Of a stretch of DNA of 42,275 nt, positions 8,135-14,175 are shown piece after piece (position 1 is the stretch's first letter; each line of letters begins with the position of its first letter). Made by a program: the position numbers and the translations under genes. The DNA comes from CAYVAR01 sp964449675 (lineage in GTDB: Bacteria > Patescibacteriota > Microgenomatia > UBA10105 > UBA927). Where the stretch lies: contig CAYVAR010000010.1 of NCBI GenBank assembly GCA_964449675.1, positions 1-42,275 on the forward strand, written 5' to 3'. The notes below the pieces were generated by a model. That model was given only the letters and a program-made list of their open reading frames with translations. It was not told where the DNA came from and searched no databases.

Positions 8135-8947
8135 TTACTCCTTCGCCCAAATGACAAACGTGAAGAGCTTGTTACCGCCACCGAAGTCTCGTTCAAAAAG
8201 CGCTATGTGACCATTGTTGCGAAGCTCTTTGCCCCAATCGCTGCGATTTTCAGAGTCACTGTCGCGTACCGCTTGTGACACTGACAAGCCCAACGGTAAT
8301 TTTTGTGAACCACTCTGGACCGTTGTAAAGCTATCGAGATGCGCATAGATGGCTTCTAATTGATCATAATCATGTTGGTTGGGGTGTTCGTTGCTGGGCG
8401 GACCAAGCGGATTACTCGTGTAGTCCATACATGTGCCGAGATTGGGATTATCGAAGGTTTCATCCTGGTGATCGAGGCCAAACGTATGCGCGACCTCCTG
8501 GCACATCACCATGTTTTTCCAAGCAGGAGTATTATATGTCGCCAAGCTGAAGTAGGTATCATTCACTTTTGCAACTCCTTGAGTTATGTGGTCGCCGCTC
8601 GCCCAAATCTGAGCCAAACCAAGCCAGCCATTGCTGCCATATTTGGCGTTGCATACTTCAACTCGTCCCGAGGTCGGCCGGCAGCGCTTCGGATTTTGTG
8701 TGCCGGGCACGATCGTTGTGTCAAGGACTGAGGACTGACTCCAATCGGTTGAGGTTGTAACAAGGTACGGATCCCAGCTTGACGAAAGGTTATCAGCGAG
8801 CTTGAGCGTAAATGGGTTACTCGTTCGCGCCCAGTGGTAGTTGCCCCACGAATGGGTTGCGCTAACGAGCGCTGGGAAAGAAGCAAAAACAATGAGTGCA
8901 ACGAAGAGCTGTAGGATTGACCGGATGTTGAATCTGCTGTCCTTCAT
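8135..8947 (-). CDS. secreted metzincin-like protease with variant zinc motif
   Basis: A 270-residue exported protein. It has a signal peptide of about 30 residues (hydrophobic core ILQLFVALIVFASFPALVSA), then a catalytic-like domain with CQEVAHTFGLDHQDETF and CMDYTSNP downstream, which corresponds to HExxHxxGxxH followed by a Met-turn. The first His is replaced by Gln, so zinc ligation is changed; the catalytic Glu and the other two His are kept. I chose ATG 8947; ATGs at 8953 and 8959 are also possible. TTGACA (9007-9002) and TATAAT occur upstream but with poor spacing. It may be a protease whose metal site is built differently, or a non-catalytic relative. Confidence 0.75.
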   Translation of the reverse strand: MKDSRFNIRSILQLFVALIVFASFPALVSATHSWGNYHWARTSNPFTLKLADNLSSSWDPYLVTTSTDWSQSSVLDTTIVPGTQNPKRCRPTSGRVEVCNAKYGSNGWLGLAQIWASGDHITQGVAKVNDTYFSLATYNTPAWKNMVMCQEVAHTFGLDHQDETFDNPNLGTCMDYTSNPLGPPSNEHPNQHDYDQLEAIYAHLDSFTTVQSGSQKLPLGLSVSQAVRDSDSENRSDWGKELRNNGHIALFERDFGGGNKLFTFVIWAKE

Positions 8948-9014
8948 ATGCATTGCCATTGCTCTTGATTCAAGATGGCTACGATATATTATATACCCTT
9001 TTGTCAAATGTAGC

Positions 9015-9620
9015 TCACTTCACCGGCATCATGAGGTGTTCGTATGGGGTACCAGCGTACATGATCCACGGATTGCCTGACTTATAGTCTGTCCCATATA
9101 CCTTCGGATCAAGTTTGCCAACAGGAAATACCATCACATGTGGAGGTGCCGTAACCCAATCTTCACCATCGGCGGGTTTAGTGGCATATGGATCGGTATT
9201 ACTTGCGTCACTGCCGCCTTGGAGCATATAGCCTAAACCCGCTTGAGTGAGCTTTGGCTCTTTATGCGCCCTATATGCGCCAAACCATTGCACACCAGAT
9301 TTGTCTGCACATATGGGATCATTTCCAGGGGAACCCGGATAGTCCGGAAGACATGTCCAATCGTTCGTTCCTTTTTGTAACTCCAGCATATCTGCGCCTT
9401 CTTTTTCCGGCCAATCTAAAACTATCGCATTTTTTCCGATACTTTCTGGCGCTGCACTGACGGCATTTTGAATTTTCCATTCTTTTGAGCCTTTTTCCGG
9501 ACCAGCGGATTCGTTCGTCGTCATTTTTTCAGAAGGAGGAGAAGAGGGTTTAGCGCTACCACGGACTACATATCCCACACCAACTCCAAATAGAAGAAGA
9601 ATTCCTGCACCAATCGCCAT
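9015..9620 (-). CDS. membrane-anchored extracytoplasmic protein, unknown
   Basis: A 201-residue protein from the ATG at 9620. It has an N-terminal membrane helix (AIGAGILLLFGVGVGYVV), a Ser/Pro/Glu linker (about 25-50), and a conserved-looking outer domain with LPDYPGSPGNDPIC, HKEPKLTQAGLGYMLQGGSDASNTDPYATKP and PHVMVFPVG; the two Cys may pair. I do not know its function. The start is uncertain: a perfect AAGGAG (9653-9648) lies 27 nt upstream of the ATG but only 3 nt before an in-frame ATT (9644), which would add eight residues (ITTLDTRS) before the ATG. It stands next to the secreted protease and has its own promoter. Confidence 0.7.
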   Translation of the reverse strand: MAIGAGILLLFGVGVGYVVRGSAKPSSPPSEKMTTNESAGPEKGSKEWKIQNAVSAAPESIGKNAIVLDWPEKEGADMLELQKGTNDWTCLPDYPGSPGNDPICADKSGVQWFGAYRAHKEPKLTQAGLGYMLQGGSDASNTDPYATKPADGEDWVTAPPHVMVFPVGKLDPKVYGTDYKSGNPWIMYAGTPYEHLMMPVK

Positions 9621-9662
9621 GGATCGTGTATCGAGTGTCGTAATGTACTCCTTGTAACATAG

Positions 9663-9690
9663 ATTACATCCATTATCGATTCGTTGTCAA
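9663..9690 (-). promoter_or_regulatory. promoter of the membrane-anchored protein
   Basis: Minus strand: TTGACA (9690-9685), spacer 16, TGTAAT (9668-9663). The RNA start near 9656 would place the AAGGAG sequence at 9653 almost at the 5' end, so the leader is only a ribosome binding site. Confidence 0.6.
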
Positions 9691-9695
9691 GAGTT

Positions 9696-9723
9696 TTGCG
9701 AAACTATATAAATATGCTATAAT
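9696..9723 (+). promoter_or_regulatory. promoter of the Cys-rich micropeptide
   Basis: TTGCGA (9696-9701), spacer 16, TATAAT (9718-9723), preceded by TGC as an extended -10. The RNA would start near 9730, 11 nt before AAAGGAGGTG. Confidence 0.6.
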
Positions 9724-9757
9724 AAATTGTTATCAATTATAAAGGAGGTGTTTCATT

Positions 9758-9802
9758 ATGGACGGAGGTTGTTGCGGCGGTCACGGCGGATGCGGTTGCT
9801 AA
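9758..9802 (+). CDS. 14-residue Cys/Gly/His micropeptide
   Basis: The peptide is MDGGCCGGHGGCGC followed by TAA. It contains four Cys, one His and seven Gly in 14 residues. The ribosome binding site AAAGGAGGTG (9741-9750) is an almost perfect anti-16S match, 7 nt before the ATG, and an extended -10 promoter lies 18 nt upstream of it. A 12-bp hairpin (9811-9839) follows. Such density of thiols with a His suggests binding of zinc, copper or another soft metal, or a substrate for modification. No neighbour gives a clear clue. I do not recognise a family, and the reading as a gene rests on expression signals plus composition. Confidence 0.6.
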   Translation: MDGGCCGGHGGCGC

Positions 9803-9810
9803 GGGATCGT

Positions 9811-9839
9811 TCCTAAATAATCTTTACGATTATTTAGGA
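9811..9839 (+). terminator. hairpin behind the micropeptide
   Basis: Perfect 12-bp stem TCCTAAATAATC / GATTATTTAGGA with loop TTTAC. It lacks a clear T-tract, so it may stabilise the 3' end or separate the micropeptide from the convergent membrane protein gene. Confidence 0.45.
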
Positions 9840-9868
9840 GTGCGTCCTAAACGAAATAGGATATTCCT

Positions 9869-10450
9869 TCAATTTCCTTCTTTGCTGCGAATTAATCTGG
9901 GTCGTATGACCAGTAGTACCATAGCAAAATTTATAAGGATAATATAAAACGGATACGATACTTCCCGTATGTTCCATTGTTGTATTGCAAACATATTGAA
10001 AAGTCCTGCAAAAACATCTAGAAGGTAAAATGTCCAGACTTCAGTCCTTGGAAAATGATAGGTTTTTATAAGTGCTGGAATCATCCCAGTAAAATCCGCA
10101 ATAATACTGGCATACAAAGCAAGCAAGGGATTTTTAGTTGTCTGCCAAAGGATGATGCCTATGATGGATATCACAAGACAACTGATATCGCTTTTACTCC
10201 ATCCCCCCATTCCATGCTTGATGCTTAGGGTAAAAATAAAAATTGCCTGAAGTGCCGATACACCAGCAAGCCAAACTGCGACAGTATTATGCGCAGCAAT
10301 GAGTGATGCAGTGCTTATGGTCGTTGTGAGTAGTATGGTAAAGCGCGTCGTCCGGTGTGGCTTCGCCTGGCCTTTTATGATCGCATGCCCGTAGACGATC
10401 GGAGAAATAAGTGCAAGCACGCTGCTAATGGCAATAAAATAACTATGCAC
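9869..10450 (-). CDS. multi-pass membrane protein, paralog B
   Basis: A 193-residue hydrophobic protein, paralog of 1390-1974, with the same conserved loops (AKPHRTTRF, TVAVWLAGVSALQ, HGMGGWSK, ADFTGMIPALIKTYHFPRTE). It starts with GTG at 10450. A TATAAT preceded by TGG lies 6 nt before that GTG, so the mRNA is leaderless. As with copy A, an RRM gene and its terminator lie upstream, but no msrB is present between them. Function unknown; the retained pairing with RRM genes is the best hint. Confidence 0.8.
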   Translation of the reverse strand: MHSYFIAISSVLALISPIVYGHAIIKGQAKPHRTTRFTILLTTTISTASLIAAHNTVAVWLAGVSALQAIFIFTLSIKHGMGGWSKSDISCLVISIIGIILWQTTKNPLLALYASIIADFTGMIPALIKTYHFPRTEVWTFYLLDVFAGLFNMFAIQQWNIREVSYPFYIILINFAMVLLVIRPRLIRSKEGN

Positions 10451-10456
10451 GCGCGT

Positions 10457-10465
10457 ATTATACCA
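10457..10465 (-). promoter_or_regulatory. extended -10 of leaderless membrane protein mRNA
   Basis: Minus strand TGGTATAAT, exactly 6 nt before the GTG start at 10450. It supports GTG as the true start codon. Confidence 0.6.
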
Positions 10466-10531
10466 ATCATCAATCCTTAATCATCGTATTTACCTTAATA
10501 TTTAGGAAAAAAGAGAATCTCCCATCATTGC

Positions 10532-10573
10532 TTTTTAAAAAACAGAACCTTAGAAGGTTCTGTTTTTTAAAAA
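10532..10573 (-). terminator. strong intrinsic terminator behind RRM copy 2
   Basis: Perfect 20-bp stem (10532-10551 with 10554-10573): GC-containing core ACAGAACCTT flanked by A and T runs, so it can act in both directions. It lies 21 nt past the RRM stop. Confidence 0.9.
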
Positions 10574-10594
10574 ATGTATCTAACGAAATTCGAA

Positions 10595-10984
10595 TTACCA
10601 ATCTCGTCCACCAGTGTTGTCATTTCTGTGACCACCGTGTCCTCCACGGTCGCCACCTCGGTGGCCACCGCCACCGTATCCACCACGTCCACCTCCACCA
10701 CCTCGGTATCCACCGCTACCACCGCCGGTACGCGGTTCCATGGGTCGGGCTTCATTGACGGCGACATTTCTGCCGTCTAGAGGTTTTCCGTTCCACAGGT
10801 CCATAGCCTTTTGCGCTTCCTCAGGCGAGGACATTTCGACAAATCCAAATCCCTTAGACCGTCCGGTCATCCGATCCATGATCACTTTAGCTGAAACCAC
10901 GGTTCCCGCTTGTGCAAATGCATCAGATAATGACTGATCCGTTGTATCAAATGATAAACTACCAACAAATAACTTTGATCCCAT
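10595..10984 (-). CDS. glycine-rich RNA-binding protein with one RRM (copy 2)
   Basis: A 129-residue paralog of 2392-2775. RNP2 is LFVGSL (residues 5-10) and RNP1 is KGFGFVEM (about 44-51). The tail is rich in Gly, Arg, Tyr and His (GGYRGGGGGRGG). The RRM is about 65 percent identical by eye to copy 1, so the copies are not recent. The ribosome binding site AAAGGAG sits 5 nt before the ATG, and TATAAT (11008-11003) lies just upstream, giving a short leader unlike copy 1. The different leaders suggest the two copies are expressed under different conditions. RNA chaperone activity is inferred from the family. Confidence 0.9.
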   Translation of the reverse strand: MGSKLFVGSLSFDTTDQSLSDAFAQAGTVVSAKVIMDRMTGRSKGFGFVEMSSPEEAQKAMDLWNGKPLDGRNVAVNEARPMEPRTGGGSGGYRGGGGGRGGYGGGGHRGGDRGGHGGHRNDNTGGRDW

Positions 10985-11207
10985 ACTGCTCCTTTAAAAA
11001 AAATTATATAATGTATTGCTTGATAAAAATACAATCGCGGGATCCCCGCTTACATGCGTCCCCCCTTAAATAAAATTAAGAAATGCCGGTCTTTACTCCC
11101 GGTGGTAATGGAAGTGTATCAGAAATGATCATTAAACCCAATAGGTACTTTCATAATGTGTGTGTTAAAAAACAATAGAGTGGATTGATGGCATAATCCA
11201 AAAACCG

Positions 11208-11216
11208 TGATATAAT
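11208..11216 (+). promoter_or_regulatory. tRNA-Asn promoter (extended -10)
   Basis: TGATATAAT, an extended -10, ends 18 nt before the first tRNA base, so transcription starts about 12 nt upstream of the tRNA. The 223 bases between the RRM start and this site hold the RRM copy 2 promoter and nothing else I can name. Confidence 0.6.
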
Positions 11217-11234
11217 AATCTCGTTCATTGACAT

Positions 11235-11595
11235 TCCCCTGTAGCTCAATGGTAGAGCGGCTTCCTGTTGAAGACCGAAGGTCTGAAATCCTGAGCTTAT
11301 CGAGGGATCAAAGGATTTTTGGTTATTGGCAGCCCCGAGTAGTAATATTCGGGTGAAAATCGGGCTAATTCGGGGAACTCCGGATATCATGACTTCGTCA
11401 TCATCCGGACTATCCCGAGCTAAACTTCTTCGAAAAACTCGTCCTGAGCGAAGTCGAAGGATAAATGTGTAGAGACTATATACCCGAGTCTCGTCCTCGA
11501 TTTTTATCGGGACGGACATAAGATAGTCCAGACCTTTTGGTAACAGAAGGATTCTTGTAAGAAGAAGGTTGTAGGTTCGAATCCTACCGGGGGAG
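11235..11595 (+). tRNA. tRNA-Asn(GUU) interrupted by a group I intron
   Basis: Exon 1 (11235-11268): acceptor TCCCCTG, D-stem GCTC/GAGC with loop AATGGTA, anticodon 5' stem GCTTC and loop start CTGT. Exon 2 (11558-11595): loop end TAA, 3' stem GAAGA, variable AGGTT, T-arm GTAGG-TTCGAAT-CCTAC, acceptor CGGGGGA and discriminator G. Joined, the anticodon loop is CTGTTAA with anticodon GTT (Asn); all acceptor pairs form (one T-G wobble). The stem has one G-A mismatch at 27-43. CCA is not encoded. The mature tRNA is 72 nt before CCA addition. Confidence 0.9.
11269..11557 (+). ncRNA. group I self-splicing intron in the tRNA-Asn anticodon loop
   Basis: The intron of 289 nt lies between anticodon positions 35 and 36. 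The upstream exon ends in T and the intron ends in G, as required for group I splicing. Core pairings are visible: P4 TCGGG (11370-11374) with CCCGA (11414-11418); P5 CCGGAT (11380-11385) with ATCCGG (11403-11408); P7 GACTA (11474-11478) with TAGTC (11524-11528), within R-like GTGTAGAGACTATA and S-like AAGATAGTCC; and a P8 hairpin (about 11493-11512). The set resembles the IC3-type introns of bacterial tRNA genes. No homing endonuclease is encoded. Two copies of a dispersed CCTGAGC-type repeat sit in peripheral loops (11290-11306 and 11442-11461). Confidence 0.85.
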
Positions 11596-11597
11596 CA

Positions 11598-12161
11598 CTT
11601 CGGCAAGCTCAGTGCAAGCTCAGTGCAAGCCAAAATTAAGGATATATAATAGGGAAGCATGTGGTATGTTTATATGCTTCTTTGCGATCAGAAAACTTTT
11701 TACACGGGTATTACACCAGACATAATAAATCGATACCGGCAGCACAGAAATAAAACGTCATTTTTTACCAAAAAGTTTTCTGATATTACATTTTTTGTAT
11801 AGCGAACAATACCAAAAGAAACATGATGCTGCACAGAGAGAAAAACAGCTAAAAGGTTGGTCTCATGCAAAGAAGCAAATGCTGATAGATGGAACACTCG
11901 GAATAAACGTTTGCACTGAGTTTGTCGTAGCTCTCCTGAAAAGAGAGAACCTTTGGTGAGTTTACCCTGAGTTTACCGAAGGAGTTTACCCTGAGTTTAC
12001 CGAAGGGAATCCNNNNNNNNNNNNNNNNNNNNNNNNNNNNNNNNNNNNNNNNNNNNNNNNNNNNNNNNNNNNNNNNNNNNNNNNNNNNNNNNNNNNNNNN
12101 NNNNNNNNNNNNGAGTTTACCCTGAGTTTACCGAAGGAGTTTACCCTGAGTTTACCGAAGG
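11598..12161. other. gene-free remnant between tRNA-Asn and its 3' end copy
   Basis: I see no credible gene here. The stretch begins with repeats of CTTCGGCAAGCTCAGTG type (11598-11630), holds a 15-bp inverted repeat (11687-11701 / 11770-11784), a further pair GCTTCTTTGC / GCAAAGAAGC (11676-11685 / 11867-11876), another repeat copy at 11914-11930, a tandem GAGTTTACC.. repeat from 11958 and a 100-N gap. It is bounded by two copies of the tRNA-Asn 3' end, so I read it as the eroded body of an integrated element. Confidence 0.5.
11687..11784. repeat. 15-bp perfect inverted repeat, 68 bp apart
   Basis: ATCAGAAAACTTTTT (11687-11701) and its exact reverse complement (11770-11784). The arms enclose 68 AT-rich bases without an ORF. 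It could be the ends of a tiny MITE-like element or a long hairpin. Confidence 0.6.
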
Positions 12162-12167
12162 GAATCC
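11958..12167 (+). repeat. GAGTTTACC.. tandem repeat split by an N gap
   Basis: A unit of about 23-24 nt (GAGTTTACCCTGAGTTTACC plus GAAG) occurs twice before the gap and twice after. The 55 bases 11958-12012 are identical to 12113-12167, so the two contig ends overlap each other. The 100 Ns (12013-12112) are a placeholder and the true length of the array is unknown. Confidence 0.85.
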
Positions 12168-12180
12168 TACCGGGGGAGCA
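12162..12180 (+). repeat. duplicated 3' end of tRNA-Asn (candidate attachment site)
   Basis: GAATCCTACCGGGGGAGCA, identical over 19 nt to 11579-11597, the T-loop/acceptor end of the split tRNA-Asn. There is no 5' half nearby, so this is not a tRNA gene. A duplicated tRNA 3' end is the usual trace of site-specific integration. Confidence 0.65.
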
Positions 12181-12182
12181 AG

Positions 12183-12317
12183 ATGAAAAAAACAACTCTC
12201 TTTCTTATTCGTCAATACGCAAAAATGTCTGGTGACAAAAAAGTACGGATTGCCCTCAAACTTTCAAAGGTAGTGAGGGATGTCAGAAAGGCCGGTGTTG
12301 TTGCCACTGGTGCATAA
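12183..12317 (+). CDS. 44-residue basic protein upstream of nucleotidyltransferase
   Basis: A short ORF that begins MKKTTLFLIRQYAKMSGD and continues KKVRIALKLSKVVRDVRKAG; it is not listed among typical annotated sizes but looks coding. It ends 4 nt before the nucleotidyltransferase ATG, as expected for an operon partner. Basic helical composition and the IALKLSKVVR stretch resemble small proteins that accompany minimal nucleotidyltransferases; that pairing is my inference. Its ribosome binding site (GGGGGAG, 12172-12178) is supplied by the duplicated tRNA 3' end directly upstream. Confidence 0.5.
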   Translation: MKKTTLFLIRQYAKMSGDKKVRIALKLSKVVRDVRKAGVVATGA

Positions 12318-12321
12318 CATC

Positions 12322-12903
12322 ATGGAAACAGATCAAGCAGAACTTCTGGTAACGATAGCTTCATTCCTTGAACATCACAATATCCCTTATATGATTACCG
12401 GCGCTTGGAGCGTTATCTATTACGGTCGGCCGAGAGCATCCCATGATATTGACTTTGTTGTTGAGATGTACAAACGTGACACGAAACGAATTCTCACTGC
12501 ATTACACCATATTCCCCATGATTTCATGATCGACATTGAGTCAGCAAAGAATGCAGTCGCGCTCAAAGGGATGTTTCAAGTGTTTCATAAAGAAACATTA
12601 CTGAAGCTTGATTTTTGGATACTTACCGATGAAGGGTTTGATCAATCGCGGTTTACCCGGCGTCAACGCGTAACCGTTCTTGATCAGCCCATGTATTTTG
12701 CAAGTCCCGAAGATACTATCATTCAGAAATTGCGTTGGTACCAAATGGCAAAAATCGAAAAACACATTGTTGACGCCGCGTTCGTCTATCAGATTCAAAA
12801 AAAGAACTTGGATGTAAAGTACCTCACCACATGGATTAAAAAGTTGAGGCTGCTTAGATATTTCAACCAGGTGCAAAAAATTGATTTAGCGCAATATTTA
12901 TAA
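12322..12903 (+). CDS. minimal nucleotidyltransferase-like protein
   Basis: A 193-residue protein with the nucleotidyltransferase pattern: YMITGAWSVIYYGRPRASHDIDFVV (about residues 27-50) gives the G-[AG]-x-S turn and the metal-binding DxD; KLDFWI near residue 98 supplies the third acidic residue, followed by SPEDTIIQKLRWYQ, typical of AbiEii/DUF-type transferases. Such proteins are commonly toxins of toxin-antitoxin pairs or orphan transferases. I use ATG 12322 because it follows the small ORF by 4 nt; an in-frame start at 12280 overlaps that ORF. It may form a two-gene module with 12183-12317. Confidence 0.75.
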   Translation: METDQAELLVTIASFLEHHNIPYMITGAWSVIYYGRPRASHDIDFVVEMYKRDTKRILTALHHIPHDFMIDIESAKNAVALKGMFQVFHKETLLKLDFWILTDEGFDQSRFTRRQRVTVLDQPMYFASPEDTIIQKLRWYQMAKIEKHIVDAAFVYQIQKKNLDVKYLTTWIKKLRLLRYFNQVQKIDLAQYL

Positions 12904-13101
12904 GATCTATCGGGCAAAACTAAATCACCCGACAGGTGGCAAAAATATGAAGCGTATCGGAATGAAAAAGATGCCAAACGCAGAGAAGAATATTTCAAAA
13001 CAACCAAAGGTAAAACGACATTGCGGACAATGTTAAAAAAATTCTTCTTATATAGTATAGAAGAGGTTTATATCTATTCAACCCGTCAGGTTGATATATA
13101 A
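12904..13101 (+). pseudogene. remnant of a GIY-YIG-type protein (C-terminal end)
   Basis: After the transferase stop the same frame stays open to 13101 and reads KYEAYRNEKDAKRREEYFKT, then TKGKTTLRTMLK. The YEAY..KDAKRREEYFKT.KG pattern is the C-terminal half of short GIY-YIG domain proteins. The N-terminal GIY...YIG part and a start codon are missing, so it is a fragment. Confidence 0.5.
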
Positions 13102-13102
13102 T
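13097..13102 (+). promoter_or_regulatory. -10 box of leaderless GNAT mRNA
   Basis: Consensus TATAAT, exactly 6 nt before the ATG at 13109. It also overlaps the stop codon of the GIY-YIG remnant. Confidence 0.6.
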
Positions 13103-13108
13103 ATTTAC

Positions 13109-13540
13109 ATGGACGACTTGAGATTCATCACATCTGAGGGTGATCCAAAACCGGAAGACAAAAAGGTATTGACTGAAGGACTATTGGCTCATCACATGAG
13201 CAAAGGACATCCGAGAAAATCAAAAGTATTTTCTATTTTTCTGAAAAATCAGAACGATAAAGTATTTGGCGGAATTATCGTGTCTTTATTGTGGAATGGC
13301 ATGGAGATTCAGTCTTTGTGGGTTGACGAATCGGTTAGAAAACAAGGGTGGGGCCGAAAGCTTCTTGAGGCTGTTGAAACTGAAGCTATTAAAAGGGGCT
13401 GCACGATTGTGTACACAAATACATTCTCATGGCAGGCCGGAGATTTCTATACAAAGCTCGGCTATGCTACTTATGGGAAATTGGATGGCTTTCCTGAAAA
13501 CAACTCGTTAATTTACTATCGTAAGAATCTAGTGTCCTGA
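13109..13540 (+). CDS. GNAT family N-acetyltransferase
   Basis: A 143-residue acetyltransferase. The acetyl-CoA binding motif A is seen as LWVDESVRKQGWGRKLLEAVE (R/Q-x-x-G-x-G/A at RKQGWG), and motif B as TFSWQAGDFYTKLGY. Substrate unknown. I chose ATG 13109 over the upstream ATG at 13091 because TATAAT lies 6 nt before it, making a leaderless transcript. It is a single-gene unit. Confidence 0.85.
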   Translation: MDDLRFITSEGDPKPEDKKVLTEGLLAHHMSKGHPRKSKVFSIFLKNQNDKVFGGIIVSLLWNGMEIQSLWVDESVRKQGWGRKLLEAVETEAIKRGCTIVYTNTFSWQAGDFYTKLGYATYGKLDGFPENNSLIYYRKNLVS

Positions 13541-13632
13541 AACCGTCTCAGTACGTTAGCCAAGTTTGACGACCGATCAAATGAAATTTGAATAAAATGG
13601 TAATATAAGGAAAGCGACAGGTAGAAAGAACT

Positions 13633-14088
13633 ATGGTTAAAAAGGGAACGGTCAAGAAGGCAACCAAGAGCTCCACCGCGATTGGCAAGACGTTCTCGGA
13701 CGAGGAACGAGCGGCGATGAGGGAGCGCGCCCAAGAGTTGAGGGCGGACAAGGCGGATGGGGAAAGTGCCGTGCTTGCAAAGATCGCCAAGATGCCGGAA
13801 CCGGATCGCTCCATGGCCAAGCGGCTCCACGCCATCATTAAAACCAGCGCGCCAGATCTTTTCCCAAAAACCTGGTATGGGATGCCTGCGTATGCAAATA
13901 AGGACGGCAAAGTTGTCTGTTTTTTCCAAAGCGCGCAGAAGTTCAAATCGAGATACGCGACAATCGGTTTCAGCGATGCGGCGAACCTTGACGAAGGCGC
14001 TATGTGGCCGACCTCTTTCGCCGTGAAAAAGTTAACTGCCACCGAAGAGGCAAGGATCGCTACCCTTGTGAAGAAAGCAACGAGCTGA
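13633..14088 (+). CDS. DUF1801-type (YdhG/CyaY-like fold) protein
   Basis: A 151-residue protein with a Lys-rich N terminus (KKGTVKKATKSS), a helical central part, then the core MAKRLHAIIKTSAPDLFPKTWYGMPAYANKDGKVVCFFQSAQKFKSRYATIGFSD, which fits the DUF1801 family; its fold is related to frataxin/YjbR. Its role is unknown; some relatives are iron-handling proteins. The gene is clearly richer in G and C than its neighbours, with codons such as GCG and GCC, which suggests recent acquisition. Two TfoX-type genes follow on the same strand. Confidence 0.75.
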   Translation: MVKKGTVKKATKSSTAIGKTFSDEERAAMRERAQELRADKADGESAVLAKIAKMPEPDRSMAKRLHAIIKTSAPDLFPKTWYGMPAYANKDGKVVCFFQSAQKFKSRYATIGFSDAANLDEGAMWPTSFAVKKLTATEEARIATLVKKATS

Positions 14089-14163
14089 GATTCTCTCAAT
14101 CAGGGGAACTAAATATTTTTTGCCTCAATTTTTCGATACCCCGACTAGGACATGAGTATCTGA

Positions 14164-14169
14164 TAGAAT
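14164..14169 (+). promoter_or_regulatory. -10 box of leaderless TfoX-like mRNA
   Basis: TAGAAT, preceded by TGA (extended -10), exactly 6 nt before the ATG at 14176. Confidence 0.55.
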
Positions 14170-14175
14170 CAGTCT

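Noticed and set aside
11151..11660. 169-codon minus-strand frame across the tRNA-Asn locus
   Set aside because: It runs antisense through the tRNA and group I intron; its residues follow RNA structure and it has no promoter or binding site.
11958..12167. CRISPR array
   Set aside because: The repeat units are directly adjacent without unique spacers, and no cas gene is present in the window.
12162..12180. Second tRNA gene
   Set aside because: Only the T-loop to acceptor 3' end is present; no 5' half or anticodon arm precedes it.
11986..12195. Frame through the N gap
   Set aside because: Half of it is unknown sequence and the rest is a tandem repeat, so it has no coding value.
13548..14099. 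Long minus-strand frame opposite the DUF1801 gene
   Set aside because: GC-rich genes give long antisense frames; the plus frame has a clear family pattern.
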